Source: Nocardioides sp.
GTDB lineage: Bacteria; Actinomycetota; Actinomycetes; Propionibacteriales; Nocardioidaceae
DNA length: 64,000 nt
Assembly: GCF_029937575.1 (NCBI RefSeq)
Contig: NZ_JAPYPS010000011.1
Span: 16,965 to 80,964, forward strand
Reading direction: 5' to 3'
The notes below the pieces were generated by a model, which searched no databases, had not been told where the DNA came from, and saw nothing but the letters and a program-made list of their open reading frames with translations. Below are positions 22,370 through 30,556 of the stretch, in pieces (the stretch's first letter is position 1; every line of letters starts with the position of its first letter). A program made the position numbers and the translations under genes.

Positions 22370-22981
22370 TCAGCCGATGGTCTTCATCTCGGCGGCGATC
22401 GTGGTGTCGTCACCGTGGCCGGTGTGCACCACGGTCTCCTCGGGCAGCCGGAAGAGCACCGAGCGGATCGAGTCGACGATCACGTCGGCGTCGCTGTAGC
22501 TGCGCCCGGTCGCCCCCGGACCGCCCTGGAAGAGGGTGTCGCCGGTGAAGACGCAGTCGAGGTCGTGGACGTAGAGGCAGACGGCGCCCGGCGCGTGGCC
22601 GGGCGTGTGCAGCACCTTGACCGCGGCGCCGCCGATCTTGATGCTCTGCCCGTCGGAGAGGTCCACGTCCCACAGCGTGTCGGTGTGGGTGAGCTCCCAC
22701 AGCGGCTTGTCGTCGGGGTGCAGCATGATCGGCGCGGTGACGCGGTCGCGCAGGGCCGGTGCCATCCGGCTGTGGTCGTCGTGGGCGTGCGTCAGCACGA
22801 TCGCCTTGACCTGACGGCCCGCGACGACGTCCATGATGGCGTCGACGTCGTGGGGTGCGTCGATGACCAGGCACTCCTCGTCGTCGCCGATCACCCAGAT
22901 GTTGTTGTCCACCTCGTGGGTCTCCCCGTCGAGGCTGAAGGTCCCGGAGACCACGGCGTGGTCGACGCGCACGTTGCCCAT
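22370..22981 (-). CDS. MBL-fold metallo-hydrolase linked to mscR
   Basis: A 203-residue metallo-beta-lactamase fold protein. The zinc motif is THAHDDHS, with further ligands in HTPGHAPGA, FTGDTLF and HTGHGDDT. It resembles glyoxalase II-like thioester hydrolases. Its ATG overlaps the stop of the mycothiol formaldehyde dehydrogenase gene by one base, and this pair is conserved in mycobacteria. A plausible job is hydrolysis of the S-formyl-mycothiol made by that enzyme, giving formate and mycothiol; this is inference from context. Confidence 0.83.
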   Translation of the reverse strand: MGNVRVDHAVVSGTFSLDGETHEVDNNIWVIGDDEECLVIDAPHDVDAIMDVVAGRQVKAIVLTHAHDDHSRMAPALRDRVTAPIMLHPDDKPLWELTHTDTLWDVDLSDGQSIKIGGAAVKVLHTPGHAPGAVCLYVHDLDCVFTGDTLFQGGPGATGRSYSDADVIVDSIRSVLFRLPEETVVHTGHGDDTTIAAEMKTIG

Positions 22982-24081
22982 CAGAGGATCACCACGCTGC
23001 GCAGGACGTCTCCACCATGCATCTTGTCGAAGGCCGCCTCGATGTCGTCGATGCCGATCTCCTCGGTCACGAACGCGTCCAGGTCCAGCCGGCCCTGCTG
23101 GTAGAGGTCGACCAGCATCGGGAAGTCGCGACTCGGCAGGCAGTCGCCGTACCAGCTGGACTTCAGCGACCCGCCGCGCCCGAAGACGTCGATCAGCGGG
23201 ATCTCGGGGATCGACATGTCCGGGGTGGGGACGCCCACCAGGACGACGGTGCCCGCCAGGTCGCGAGCGTAGAAGGCCTGCTTCCACGTTTCCGGGCGAC
23301 CCACTGCCTCGATCACGACGTCGGCGCCCTCGGCGCCCGCGTAGGTCTCACCGCAGATCCGCTTGATCTCCTCGATCGGGTCGACCTCGCTGCTGTTGAT
23401 CGTGTGCGTGGCGCCGAGCTTGGTGGCCGCCTCGAGCTTCTTCGCGTCGATGTCGACGGCGATCACCGGGCTCGCGCCCGACAGCGCCGCGCCGGCGACC
23501 GCCGCCACACCCACGCCACCGCAGCCGATGACGGCCACGGAATTGCCGCGCGTGGCGGCGCCGGTGTTGATGGCCGCCCCGATCCCGGCCATCACGCCGC
23601 ACCCGAGCAGGCCGACCGCGGCGGGTCGGGCTTCGGGGTCGACCTTGGTGCACTGACCGGCCGCGACCAGGGTCTTCTCGGCGAACGCACCGATGCCGAG
23701 CGCGGGGCTCAGCTCCGTGCCGTCCTCCAGCGTCATCTTCTGGGTCGCGTTGAACGTCGCGAAGCAGTACTGCGGCTCCCCACGGTTGCAGGCCCGGCAG
23801 TCACCACACACGGCGCGCCAGTTGAGGATGACGAAGTCTCCGGGAGCGACGCTGGTGACATCGTCGCCGACGGCCTCCACGATGCCGGCGGCCTCGTGGC
23901 CCAGCAGGAACGGGAACTCGTCGTTGATGCCGCCCTCGCGGTAGTGCAGGTCGGTGTGGCACACGCCGCACGCCTGGATCTTCACCACGGCCTCGCCCGG
24001 GCCGGGGTCGGGGACGTTGATCGTGACGAGCTCGACGGGCTCGCCCTTCGCCTTGGCGACGACGGCCTTGACCTGCTGCAT
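22981..24081 (-). CDS. mscR: S-(hydroxymethyl)mycothiol dehydrogenase
   Basis: A 366-residue zinc-containing medium-chain alcohol dehydrogenase. [14 protein letters not shown] and [12 protein letters not shown] give the catalytic zinc ligands, and [15 protein letters not shown] the structural zinc site. [15 protein letters not shown] is the NAD-binding motif. The class III-like sequence plus actinobacterial context points to the mycothiol-dependent formaldehyde/nitrosothiol reductase. The start is the second ATG at 24081 because a GGAGG lies 8 nt upstream of it, inside the extra codons of the ATG at 24096. It is coupled to the MBL hydrolase. Confidence 0.88.
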   Translation of the reverse strand: MQQVKAVVAKAKGEPVELVTINVPDPGPGEAVVKIQACGVCHTDLHYREGGINDEFPFLLGHEAAGIVEAVGDDVTSVAPGDFVILNWRAVCGDCRACNRGEPQYCFATFNATQKMTLEDGTELSPALGIGAFAEKTLVAAGQCTKVDPEARPAAVGLLGCGVMAGIGAAINTGAATRGNSVAVIGCGGVGVAAVAGAALSGASPVIAVDIDAKKLEAATKLGATHTINSSEVDPIEEIKRICGETYAGAEGADVVIEAVGRPETWKQAFYARDLAGTVVLVGVPTPDMSIPEIPLIDVFGRGGSLKSSWYGDCLPSRDFPMLVDLYQQGRLDLDAFVTEEIGIDDIEAAFDKMHGGDVLRSVVIL

Positions 24082-24167
24082 GCTGCGGACCTCCATGGAT
24101 CGGGAGCGTGGGCGACGCCGCGCATCACGGCGCTCGGTGAGTCACAGCCAACCGTAGGGGCAGCATT

Positions 24168-24193
24168 GCAACCATCTCGCACGGGCTTGCGTC
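24168..24193 (+). promoter_or_regulatory. ECF-type promoter of the sigma-factor gene
   Basis: GCAACC (24168-24173), a 16-nt spacer and CGTC (24190-24193), about 30 nt before the sigma gene start. ECF sigma factors often drive their own gene, so this is probably the autoregulated promoter. The same motif precedes capA at 5799. Confidence 0.6.
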
Positions 24194-24222
24194 TTGGTGG
24201 TGTGAAACGAGGAGGTGCCACG

Positions 24223-24810
24223 ATGCAGCTGCATCACCCGAAGCCCGGGTCCGGCAACGAGACTGTCGCCATGGGGCGACGCGCAACACGCGCTGAACGG
24301 CGGGACGAGGAGTTCACGGCGTACCTGCACGCCCGTCAGCCGAGCCTGCTGCGCACGGCGTACCTGCTGACGGGCGACCGTCACCAGGCCGAGGACGTGC
24401 TGCAGACCTCGCTGGCCAAGCTCTACCTGGCGTGGGACAAGGTCCGCGACCGCGACTCCGTCGACGCCTACGTGCGCCGGATCATGGTCAACGAGAACAA
24501 CTCGCTGTGGCGGCGCGGGTGGAAGAAGCGCGAGTACGCCACGTCCGACGAGGCCATGCCCGAGGGCGCGCCGCACGTCGACGAGTACGACGAGGGTCGC
24601 GGCGCCGCGCTGTGGGACGTCGTGCGCACCCTGCCGCCGAAGGCGCGCGCCGTCGTGGTGCTGCGCTACTACGAACAGCTCACCGAGGCCGAGACGGCCG
24701 ACGTGCTCGGCATCTCCACCGGCACCGTCAAGTCGCAGTGCAGCCGCGCGATCGCGTCGCTGCGCGAGCGCGTGCCGGCCGACCTGCATCCCGGACGAGA
24801 GGTCTCCTGA
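24223..24810 (+). CDS. ECF RNA polymerase sigma factor, SigE family
   Basis: A 195-residue group 4 sigma factor. Region 2 is RTAYLLTGDRHQAEDVLQTS and on through the Trp-containing LYLAW and YVRRIMVNEN. Region 4 is LTEAETADVLGISTGTVK with its helix-turn-helix (SQCSRAIASLRERV). The start is ATG 24223, with GGAGG 7 nt upstream; a second ATG (MGRRATRAERR) is 16 codons in. The stop overlaps the next gene's ATG by one base, typical of a sigma/anti-sigma pair. An ECF-type promoter lies upstream. Confidence 0.9.
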   Translation: MQLHHPKPGSGNETVAMGRRATRAERRDEEFTAYLHARQPSLLRTAYLLTGDRHQAEDVLQTSLAKLYLAWDKVRDRDSVDAYVRRIMVNENNSLWRRGWKKREYATSDEAMPEGAPHVDEYDEGRGAALWDVVRTLPPKARAVVVLRYYEQLTEAETADVLGISTGTVKSQCSRAIASLRERVPADLHPGREVS

Positions 24811-26093
24811 TGAGCACTCCCCACAACGACAACCCCACACCCGACGAGAACAGCACCTGGGAGAGCGAGATGGGCGACGAGTTCGAGCGCCGCGTCCGCG
24901 ACCTCCACGAGGCGCCGATCGACCTGGGCTCCGTGAAAGGCAAGGCCATGAAGATCCAGCGCAACCGCCGCGCAGCGATCGCGGGCGGCATCCTCGCCGC
25001 CGCTGCGGTCATCGTCCCGGTCGCCGTCCTCGCGACGGGTTCCTCCACCGGTCAGGCCGACGGCCTCGAGCCCTCCGGACCATCGGTCACGATCTCCGAC
25101 ACCGCGAACCCGACGCCCAGCCCGACGCCCAGCGCGACGCCTCCCGGGGTGGACCCCTCGACGCCGAGCAGGCTGCCGGACGGCCCGGCCCTCGGCTTCA
25201 GCTACGTCGAGCCCGGGTCCGGCAACGCGCTCCTCCACCTGAACGACGGACGAGTGGTCGAGCTCCCCGGACCCGACTACACGGGCGCGGCCGACCTGGG
25301 CGAGCAGATCGCCGCCTACCGCAGCGACGATCAGGGACGCGGTTCACTGGACCTGCTCGAGGACGGGCAGGTCACCGCGACCTACGACCTGCGCGGGGGC
25401 ATGCAGATCGCCCCCGACGGTCGCACCGTCGCGTTCATCACGCGCGACGACGAGCTCGTGTTCGTCAACGGTGAGGTCGGCGAGCAGTCCTTCGGCGCGA
25501 TCGACAAGGGCGTGAGCCTGTCGGCGATCATCGGCAACGGTGACTGCGTGCTCGAGTCCGGTTGCCACCCGTTCCTGGAGCACGACGACTTCACCGCGAG
25601 CGACGCCTACGAGATCAACTACGAGGGTCCGAACAGCGCCCCCGCGCCCGGCGCTCTGCGGGTCAACGACGCCGCGGACGGCTTCCTGGTCTCGGTGCAG
25701 ACCGAGACGACCGACACCGGCTCGTGTGGCGGTCTCTACGACCGCGAGGGCGGCGGTCGCTGGGTGTTCGAGACCTGTGCCTCCCAGGTGCTCGACATCT
25801 CACCGACCGGCGACCACGTCGTCGGCACGGACCCGTACGGCGACGGTCTCGGGCCGCGGTACTTCTCGATCCTCGACGGCACCACCGGCGACGAGGTCGC
25901 CCGCTACGAGGCCGAGACAGGCTTCGTGTTCACGGACTTCAGGTGGCTGGACAAGACCCATGCGATCGCCTCGGTCTTCGACGACAACCAGTGGCAGGTC
26001 ATCTCCCTCGGCGTCGACGGTTCCTCCGAGGTGCTCCTCGGGCCGGTGGCAGGGGACGAGACGCAGAACCCGTTCCTGCTGACCGGGTCCTGA
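24810..26093 (+). CDS. membrane protein coupled to the ECF sigma gene (putative anti-sigma)
   Basis: A 427-residue protein. A ~48-residue cytoplasmic N-terminus (MGDEFERRVRDLHEAPIDL) resembles the acidic start seen in partners of SigE-family sigma factors. One transmembrane helix follows (about 52-73), then a Pro/Thr linker and an exported ~320-residue domain with repeated short blade-like motifs (ISPTGDHVVGTDPYG, DGRTVAFITRDDELVFVNG) suggesting a beta-propeller. No zinc-binding ZAS motif (HxxxCxxC) is visible. Overlap with the sigma gene argues for an anti-sigma or sensor role. Confidence 0.65.
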   Translation: MSTPHNDNPTPDENSTWESEMGDEFERRVRDLHEAPIDLGSVKGKAMKIQRNRRAAIAGGILAAAAVIVPVAVLATGSSTGQADGLEPSGPSVTISDTANPTPSPTPSATPPGVDPSTPSRLPDGPALGFSYVEPGSGNALLHLNDGRVVELPGPDYTGAADLGEQIAAYRSDDQGRGSLDLLEDGQVTATYDLRGGMQIAPDGRTVAFITRDDELVFVNGEVGEQSFGAIDKGVSLSAIIGNGDCVLESGCHPFLEHDDFTASDAYEINYEGPNSAPAPGALRVNDAADGFLVSVQTETTDTGSCGGLYDREGGGRWVFETCASQVLDISPTGDHVVGTDPYGDGLGPRYFSILDGTTGDEVARYEAETGFVFTDFRWLDKTHAIASVFDDNQWQVISLGVDGSSEVLLGPVAGDETQNPFLLTGS

Positions 26094-26100
26094 TCAGGCT

Positions 26101-26565
26101 TCAGCCACAGGAGGGGCCCAGGCCCCGCCGCATCACCACGGCCGTGGCGCCGTCGCGGTAGTAGCGGCGGCGCCGGTCTATCTCCACGAAGCCCTGGTCG
26201 GCGTAGAAGGCCAGGGCTCCGTGGTTGTCCTCGCGCACCTCGAGCAGCACCCGGTCGGCGCGCTGCTCCCGCGCGGCGTCGGTGACGGCGGCCAGCAGGG
26301 CGACGGCCAGTCCGGTACGCCGGTGGGCCGGGGTGACCGCGATCCGCTGGAGCTCGGCGATCTCGGCGACGATGCTGGCGGCCGCGTAGCCGGCGGGCGC
26401 CCCACCGACGTCCGCGACGAAGTAGTGGATCGTCTCCAGCTCGCCCGACACGCCCTGCTCCACGAGGCCGGAGGACCACGCGTCGCGCCCGAGGTTGTCG
26501 GCCTCCAGCGCCGCGATCGCCGGCGCGTCCTCGGGCCGCGCCGTCCGGACCAGCCGCCGGGTCAC
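26101..26565 (-). CDS. rimI: ribosomal protein S18-alanine N-acetyltransferase RimI-like
   Basis: A 154-residue GNAT protein with LQRIAVTPAHRRTGLAVALL (acetyl-CoA loop) and the RimI-type C-terminal LLEVREDNHGALAFYADQGF. It probably acetylates a protein N-terminal alanine. The GTG start at 26565 overlaps the tsaB stop (GTGA), so it is coupled to the t6A gene. tsaD, which normally follows, is absent; only 7 nt separate this stop from the convergent putative anti-sigma gene. Confidence 0.85.
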   Translation of the reverse strand: MTRRLVRTARPEDAPAIAALEADNLGRDAWSSGLVEQGVSGELETIHYFVADVGGAPAGYAAASIVAEIAELQRIAVTPAHRRTGLAVALLAAVTDAAREQRADRVLLEVREDNHGALAFYADQGFVEIDRRRRYYRDGATAVVMRRGLGPSCG

Positions 26566-27209
26566 GACACCTTCTTGGGCGTGCCCGGGATCTCGGCGTC
26601 GGGGCGGCGCAGGTAGAGCGGGTCGGGGTCGAGCAGCTCGGCGGTCTCGTGCACGATCGCCCGCCCCAGCCACGCGGCCGAGGCCCGCTGCGGCCCCACC
26701 GCGCGCGGGAGGTCCTCGGGGTAGAGGTGCGCACCCTCCCCCACGACGGGAAGCTCGGTGGCCACACTGTCCGGCTTGGCCACTGCTGGACCTTCGAGTC
26801 GCGCGCCGGCCCCGTCGTACGACGCCAGGTAGACCTCCTTGCGGCGCGCGTCGGTCGCCACCACGAACGGCTCGGCCACCGCGCCCGTCGTGACAGCCTC
26901 CAGGGCGAGCGCGTCGAGCGAGCACACGCCGTACACGGGGAGGTCGAGGACGAAGGCGAGCGTCCGTGCGGTCACCAGCCCGACGCGCAGGCCGGTGAAG
27001 GGCCCGGGGCCGACTCCCACCCCGATGGCGGTGAGGTCGAGCCGGCTCGCGCCTGCCTGCTCGAGAGCCTGCTCGATCAGCGGCGCGAGCTGCTCGCCGT
27101 GCCGCATCTCCTGCTCGGAGGTCAGCTCGACGAGGACCTCGTCACCACCCTCGCCGCCGAGCAGCGCGACGCTCACGGAGGGGGACGAGGTGTCGAAGAC
27201 GAGGAGCAC
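26562..27209 (-). CDS. tsaB: tRNA t6A biosynthesis protein TsaB
   Basis: A 215-residue ASKHA-fold protein. LLVFDTSSPSVSVAL at the N-terminus and IGVGVGPGPFTGLRVGL are the TsaB signatures. It lacks TsaD's metal-binding histidines, as expected for the scaffold subunit of threonylcarbamoyladenosine synthesis. The GTG start is 6 nt after TACCCT, so it can be expressed from its own leaderless promoter as well as by read-through from the GNAT-TsaE gene. It is coupled to rimI. Confidence 0.92.
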   Translation of the reverse strand: MLLVFDTSSPSVSVALLGGEGGDEVLVELTSEQEMRHGEQLAPLIEQALEQAGASRLDLTAIGVGVGPGPFTGLRVGLVTARTLAFVLDLPVYGVCSLDALALEAVTTGAVAEPFVVATDARRKEVYLASYDGAGARLEGPAVAKPDSVATELPVVGEGAHLYPEDLPRAVGPQRASAAWLGRAIVHETAELLDPDPLYLRRPDAEIPGTPKKVS

Positions 27210-27215
27210 GGCGTC

Positions 27216-27221
27216 AGGGTA
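27216..27221 (-). promoter_or_regulatory. -10 element for leaderless tsaB
   Basis: On the minus strand TACCCT ends 6 nt before the tsaB GTG, in the 93-nt gap after the GNAT-tsaE gene. Confidence 0.5.
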
Positions 27222-27302
27222 GTGGTTCGTCGATGGATCGAGGTCACGACGACCGACGATCCGGCCCCTCGCGACGCGACCCAGGGGCCACTTCGTCAGG
27301 GA

Positions 27303-28253
27303 CTACCTGCGGGCGGGGCCGTCGGTCGGGCGGTTGGGGTGCGTGGCCCAGCGCGGGCCGATCCCCTGGATCTCCACGACCCGCGGCTCGACTCCGTCCA
27401 TCGTCTCGTCGGCGGCGACCTCGCCCTCGGAGTGCCGGATCCGGATCTCCAGGCGCGACGGCGCGAGCGACTCGGCCACGCCCTCGCCCCACTCCACCAC
27501 CGTCACCACGTCCTCCAGCGAGGTGTCGAGGTCGAGGTCGTCGAGCTCGCCGATGCTGCCCAGCCGGTAGGCGTCGACGTGCACGAGGCCGGGACGGTGG
27601 GCGCTGCGCGGGGCGTGCTCGCGGGCGATCACGAACGTCGGGGACGTGACCCGGCCCTCGACCTCCAGGCGGGCCCCCAGCCCCTGGGTGAACGTCGTCT
27701 TGCCCGCCCCCAGGTCGCCGGTCAGGACGAGGAGGTCGCCCGGCTCGAGGTCGTCGGCGACCCGCGAGCCCAGCTCGCGCATCTCCTCGGGAGTGGCGAC
27801 CTGGTGCACCTTGGGCAGTCGCAGCGCCAGCTCGACGTACGGCGAGCGCCGGTCGGTCTGGGTGAAGCCGCGACGGGCCCAGAAGCCGATCGTCTTGGGG
27901 AGCTCCTCGCGGGCGACGACGCTGAGTCGGGTCGCGCGTCCGGTCCACGCCTCCACGGCCGACTCGATCAGGGCGCCGGCGATGCCGTGACCCTGGGCCT
28001 TGGACAGGATGCCGACGCGACGCAGGTACATCGTGTCGCCGACCGGGTCGAAGAGCAGCGTGCCGACGGGGTCGCCGTCGAGCTTGGCCAGCAGCCCTCC
28101 GTTGAGCGCCAGGCGCGTGGCGATCGCGGCCTCGGTGTCGCTGAGAGCGTCTGCCGGCGGGTTGAGGGCGGGGCGGTTGCCGAAGGCGTCCTGGATGATC
28201 GCCAGCACCACCGCCGCCGACTCGGCGCCGACTCGTCGTACGGTCAGGCTCAT
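27303..28253 (-). CDS. tsaE: GNAT acetyltransferase-TsaE fusion
   Basis: A 316-residue fusion. Residues 1-147 are a GNAT domain with the acetyl-CoA loop RRVGILSKAQGHGIAGALI. Residues 150-300 are TsaE, the ATPase of the t6A tRNA modification complex, with Walker A GDLGAGKTTFTQGL (about 179-192), SPTFVIAREH, HVDAYRL and VEWGEGVAESL. TsaE alone is about 150 residues. The fusion is continuous, with no frameshift. The GNAT substrate is unknown. It lies between the alpha/beta hydrolase and tsaB. Confidence 0.88.
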   Translation of the reverse strand: MSLTVRRVGAESAAVVLAIIQDAFGNRPALNPPADALSDTEAAIATRLALNGGLLAKLDGDPVGTLLFDPVGDTMYLRRVGILSKAQGHGIAGALIESAVEAWTGRATRLSVVAREELPKTIGFWARRGFTQTDRRSPYVELALRLPKVHQVATPEEMRELGSRVADDLEPGDLLVLTGDLGAGKTTFTQGLGARLEVEGRVTSPTFVIAREHAPRSAHRPGLVHVDAYRLGSIGELDDLDLDTSLEDVVTVVEWGEGVAESLAPSRLEIRIRHSEGEVAADETMDGVEPRVVEIQGIGPRWATHPNRPTDGPARR

Positions 28254-28274
28254 CGGATCACTCGACTTCTGCTG

Positions 28275-29411
28275 TCATCGGGTCCCGGCACGCATCGTGG
28301 CGGCCGTGATCAGTTGGTCCAGCTCGGCGTTGACCTGGTCGTGACGTTCGAGGGGCACCATGTGGCCAGCGCCGGCGCACTCCAGCAGCCGGGCGTTGGG
28401 GATGCGAGAGGCCAGCTTGCGTGAGTGGCCGATCGAGGTGAGGCGGTCGGCGGTGCCGCAGATGATCGAGACCGGCACCCGGTCGAGGACCTCGACGAAG
28501 TCGAACTTGTCGAGGTCGCCGAAGCTCGGGAAGAACTCGGCGACCACCTCGAACGGCGTGGCCGAGAGCATGTCGTCGACGAAGCGGACGTACGACGCCG
28601 GGACGTCGCCGCCGAAGGCGAACCGGTTGGTCGCGACGTTGGCGATCACGCGACCGACGCGACGGACGTTGTCGACCGCCAGGTGCCCACGTTGGAGGGC
28701 AGCGACCGTGCGGGAGGTGAAGCGTCCGGTCAGTCGCGCCGGGAGCATCGGCAGCAGGATCCGGCTCGGGTCCAGGCCGCCCGCGGTCGTCGACATCAGG
28801 GCGACGCCGATGACCTTCTCCCCGATGAGCTCGGGGAACTGCTCGGCCAGGGCGACGATCGTCATCCCACCCATCGAGTGCCCCACGAGGACGACCGGGC
28901 CGTCGGGGGCGCAGACGTCGATGACGTGCTTGAGGTCGCGGCCCAGCTGGTCGATGGTCGCGTGCTCGCGTGACGATCGGGCGGAGCGGCCGTGGGACCG
29001 CTGGTCGTAGAAGACGGTGCGCACGAGCCCTCGATAGGCCGCGCGCTGGAAGTGCCAGCAGTCGAGGTTGAGGCAGAAGCCGTGCGCGAAGATCACCGTC
29101 ACCCGGTCCGCCTCGGTGCCGCGGCGCAGCCCACGGCCGATGCTCCCCACCGACCCCCCTCCACCCGGGTCCGCGACCTCGTCGATCTCGACGTGCAGGG
29201 GCACGCCGTCGTCGGCCACCACCGTCAGCGGTGTCGAGTGCAACGAGCCGAACGGCAGGTCCTCACCTGCTCGTCGGCTGATCTGGCGCTGCTGGCGGAC
29301 GATGCCGATCGCCGTCCCGGCAGCCGCGACACCCAGCGCACCACCGATGGCGCCGATGAGGCGCCGCCGCGGGCTGCCCCCCGCGCCGCGAGGAGTGTGG
29401 GAGCTGGCCAT
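28275..29411 (-). CDS. alpha/beta hydrolase with N-terminal membrane segment
   Basis: A 378-residue protein. A basic start and one hydrophobic segment (about 18-38, LIGAIGGALGVAAAGTAIGI) precede an alpha/beta-hydrolase fold. The nucleophile elbow is VGHSMGG, the oxyanion region FAHGFCLNLDCW, the acid region CGTADRLTS and the His in AGHMVPLERH. Esterase or lipase activity is likely; the substrate is unknown. Its ATG overlaps the alr stop by one base. Such a hydrolase between alr and tsaE is a common actinobacterial arrangement. Confidence 0.83.
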   Translation of the reverse strand: MASSHTPRGAGGSPRRRLIGAIGGALGVAAAGTAIGIVRQQRQISRRAGEDLPFGSLHSTPLTVVADDGVPLHVEIDEVADPGGGGSVGSIGRGLRRGTEADRVTVIFAHGFCLNLDCWHFQRAAYRGLVRTVFYDQRSHGRSARSSREHATIDQLGRDLKHVIDVCAPDGPVVLVGHSMGGMTIVALAEQFPELIGEKVIGVALMSTTAGGLDPSRILLPMLPARLTGRFTSRTVAALQRGHLAVDNVRRVGRVIANVATNRFAFGGDVPASYVRFVDDMLSATPFEVVAEFFPSFGDLDKFDFVEVLDRVPVSIICGTADRLTSIGHSRKLASRIPNARLLECAGAGHMVPLERHDQVNAELDQLITAATMRAGTR

Positions 29412-30556
29412 CAGACGGCTCCCACCGCGGCCGTGGTGTCGACGTAGCGGCGCGTCATCCGTCCGCCGATCCGCGTGACGATCTCGTAGTTGATGGTGCC
29501 GCAGGCCTCGGCCCAGTCCTGGGCGGTCGGGCGGCCCTCTCCGGGGGGCCCGAACAGCACCACGTCGCTGCCGACGGCCGGCTCGTCGCCGCCGAGGTCG
29601 ACGATGATCTGGTCCATGCAGACCCGGCCCCGCACCGGGCAGCGCTTCCCGCCGACCCGGACCTCGGCCACGTTGCTGGCATGGACCGGGATGCCCTCGC
29701 CGTAGCCGACCGGGACGAGGCCGACCGTCGTGGGACCGGGCGCCGTCCACTGGTGCCCGTAGGACACCGAGTCGCCGGCCTCGAGGTGCTTGACCAGGGC
29801 GAGGTTGGCTCGCGCCGTCATCGCCGGTCTCAGGTCGGTGCCGTGGTCGACGGTCGGGGCAGGATCGAGTCCGTAGGTCGCGATCCCGCAGCGCACGGCG
29901 TCGAAGCGTGCGCTGGGGCGCAGCACCGCCGCCGCGGAGTTGGCGAGGTGCCGCAGCTCGGGACGCAGCCCCGCTTCGTCGGCGAGCGCGAGCGCCTCGC
30001 GGAAGGAGGCCTCCTGGGCGTCGTTGGCGGGATGGCCGGGCTCGTCGGCGCAGGCGAGGTGGGACCAGATGCCGGTGACGCGCCAGTGTCCGGCGCGCTC
30101 GCCGTCGAGGGCCCGGGCGAAGAACGCCTCCCACTCGCGACGCGACGCACCGCCGCGCGAGAGCCCGGTGTCGACCTTGAGCTGGAGCCGAGCGGGACTG
30201 CCGACGTAGCGGGCGGCGGCCTCGATCTCGTCCAGCTCGCCGAGGGAGTACGCCGTGAGGTCGACGTCGGCGCGGATCGCGTCGTCGTAGTCCTCGTCGG
30301 GCACGGTGAGCCAGGTCAGGATCCGCCCGGTGTCGCCGGCGGCCCGGAGTCGGCCGACCTCGTCGAGGGTCGCCACGGCCAGCCACTCGGACCCCGCCTC
30401 GCGCGCAGCACGGGCGACCGGCAGCATGCCGTGGCCGTAGCCGTCGGCCTTCACGACCGTGATCATGGTGACGCCGGTCAGCTCGCGCAGGACCCCGACG
30501 TTGTGCCGGATGGCGTCGAGGTCGACGACGATCTCGGCGCGGGGGGGCGACGTCAT
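29411..30556 (-). CDS. alr: alanine racemase
   Basis: A 381-residue PLP enzyme. The PLP-Lys motif is VVKADGYGHGMLPVA, and the C-terminal half has the catalytic Tyr in SYGHQW and the RVCMDQIIVDLG motif. It interconverts L- and D-alanine for peptidoglycan. Its ATG overlaps the nnr stop (ATGA). The long open frame upstream of this ATG overlaps nnr and is a shadow. Confidence 0.94.
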   Translation of the reverse strand: MTSPPRAEIVVDLDAIRHNVGVLRELTGVTMITVVKADGYGHGMLPVARAAREAGSEWLAVATLDEVGRLRAAGDTGRILTWLTVPDEDYDDAIRADVDLTAYSLGELDEIEAAARYVGSPARLQLKVDTGLSRGGASRREWEAFFARALDGERAGHWRVTGIWSHLACADEPGHPANDAQEASFREALALADEAGLRPELRHLANSAAAVLRPSARFDAVRCGIATYGLDPAPTVDHGTDLRPAMTARANLALVKHLEAGDSVSYGHQWTAPGPTTVGLVPVGYGEGIPVHASNVAEVRVGGKRCPVRGRVCMDQIIVDLGGDEPAVGSDVVLFGPPGEGRPTAQDWAEACGTINYEIVTRIGGRMTRRYVDTTAAVGAV

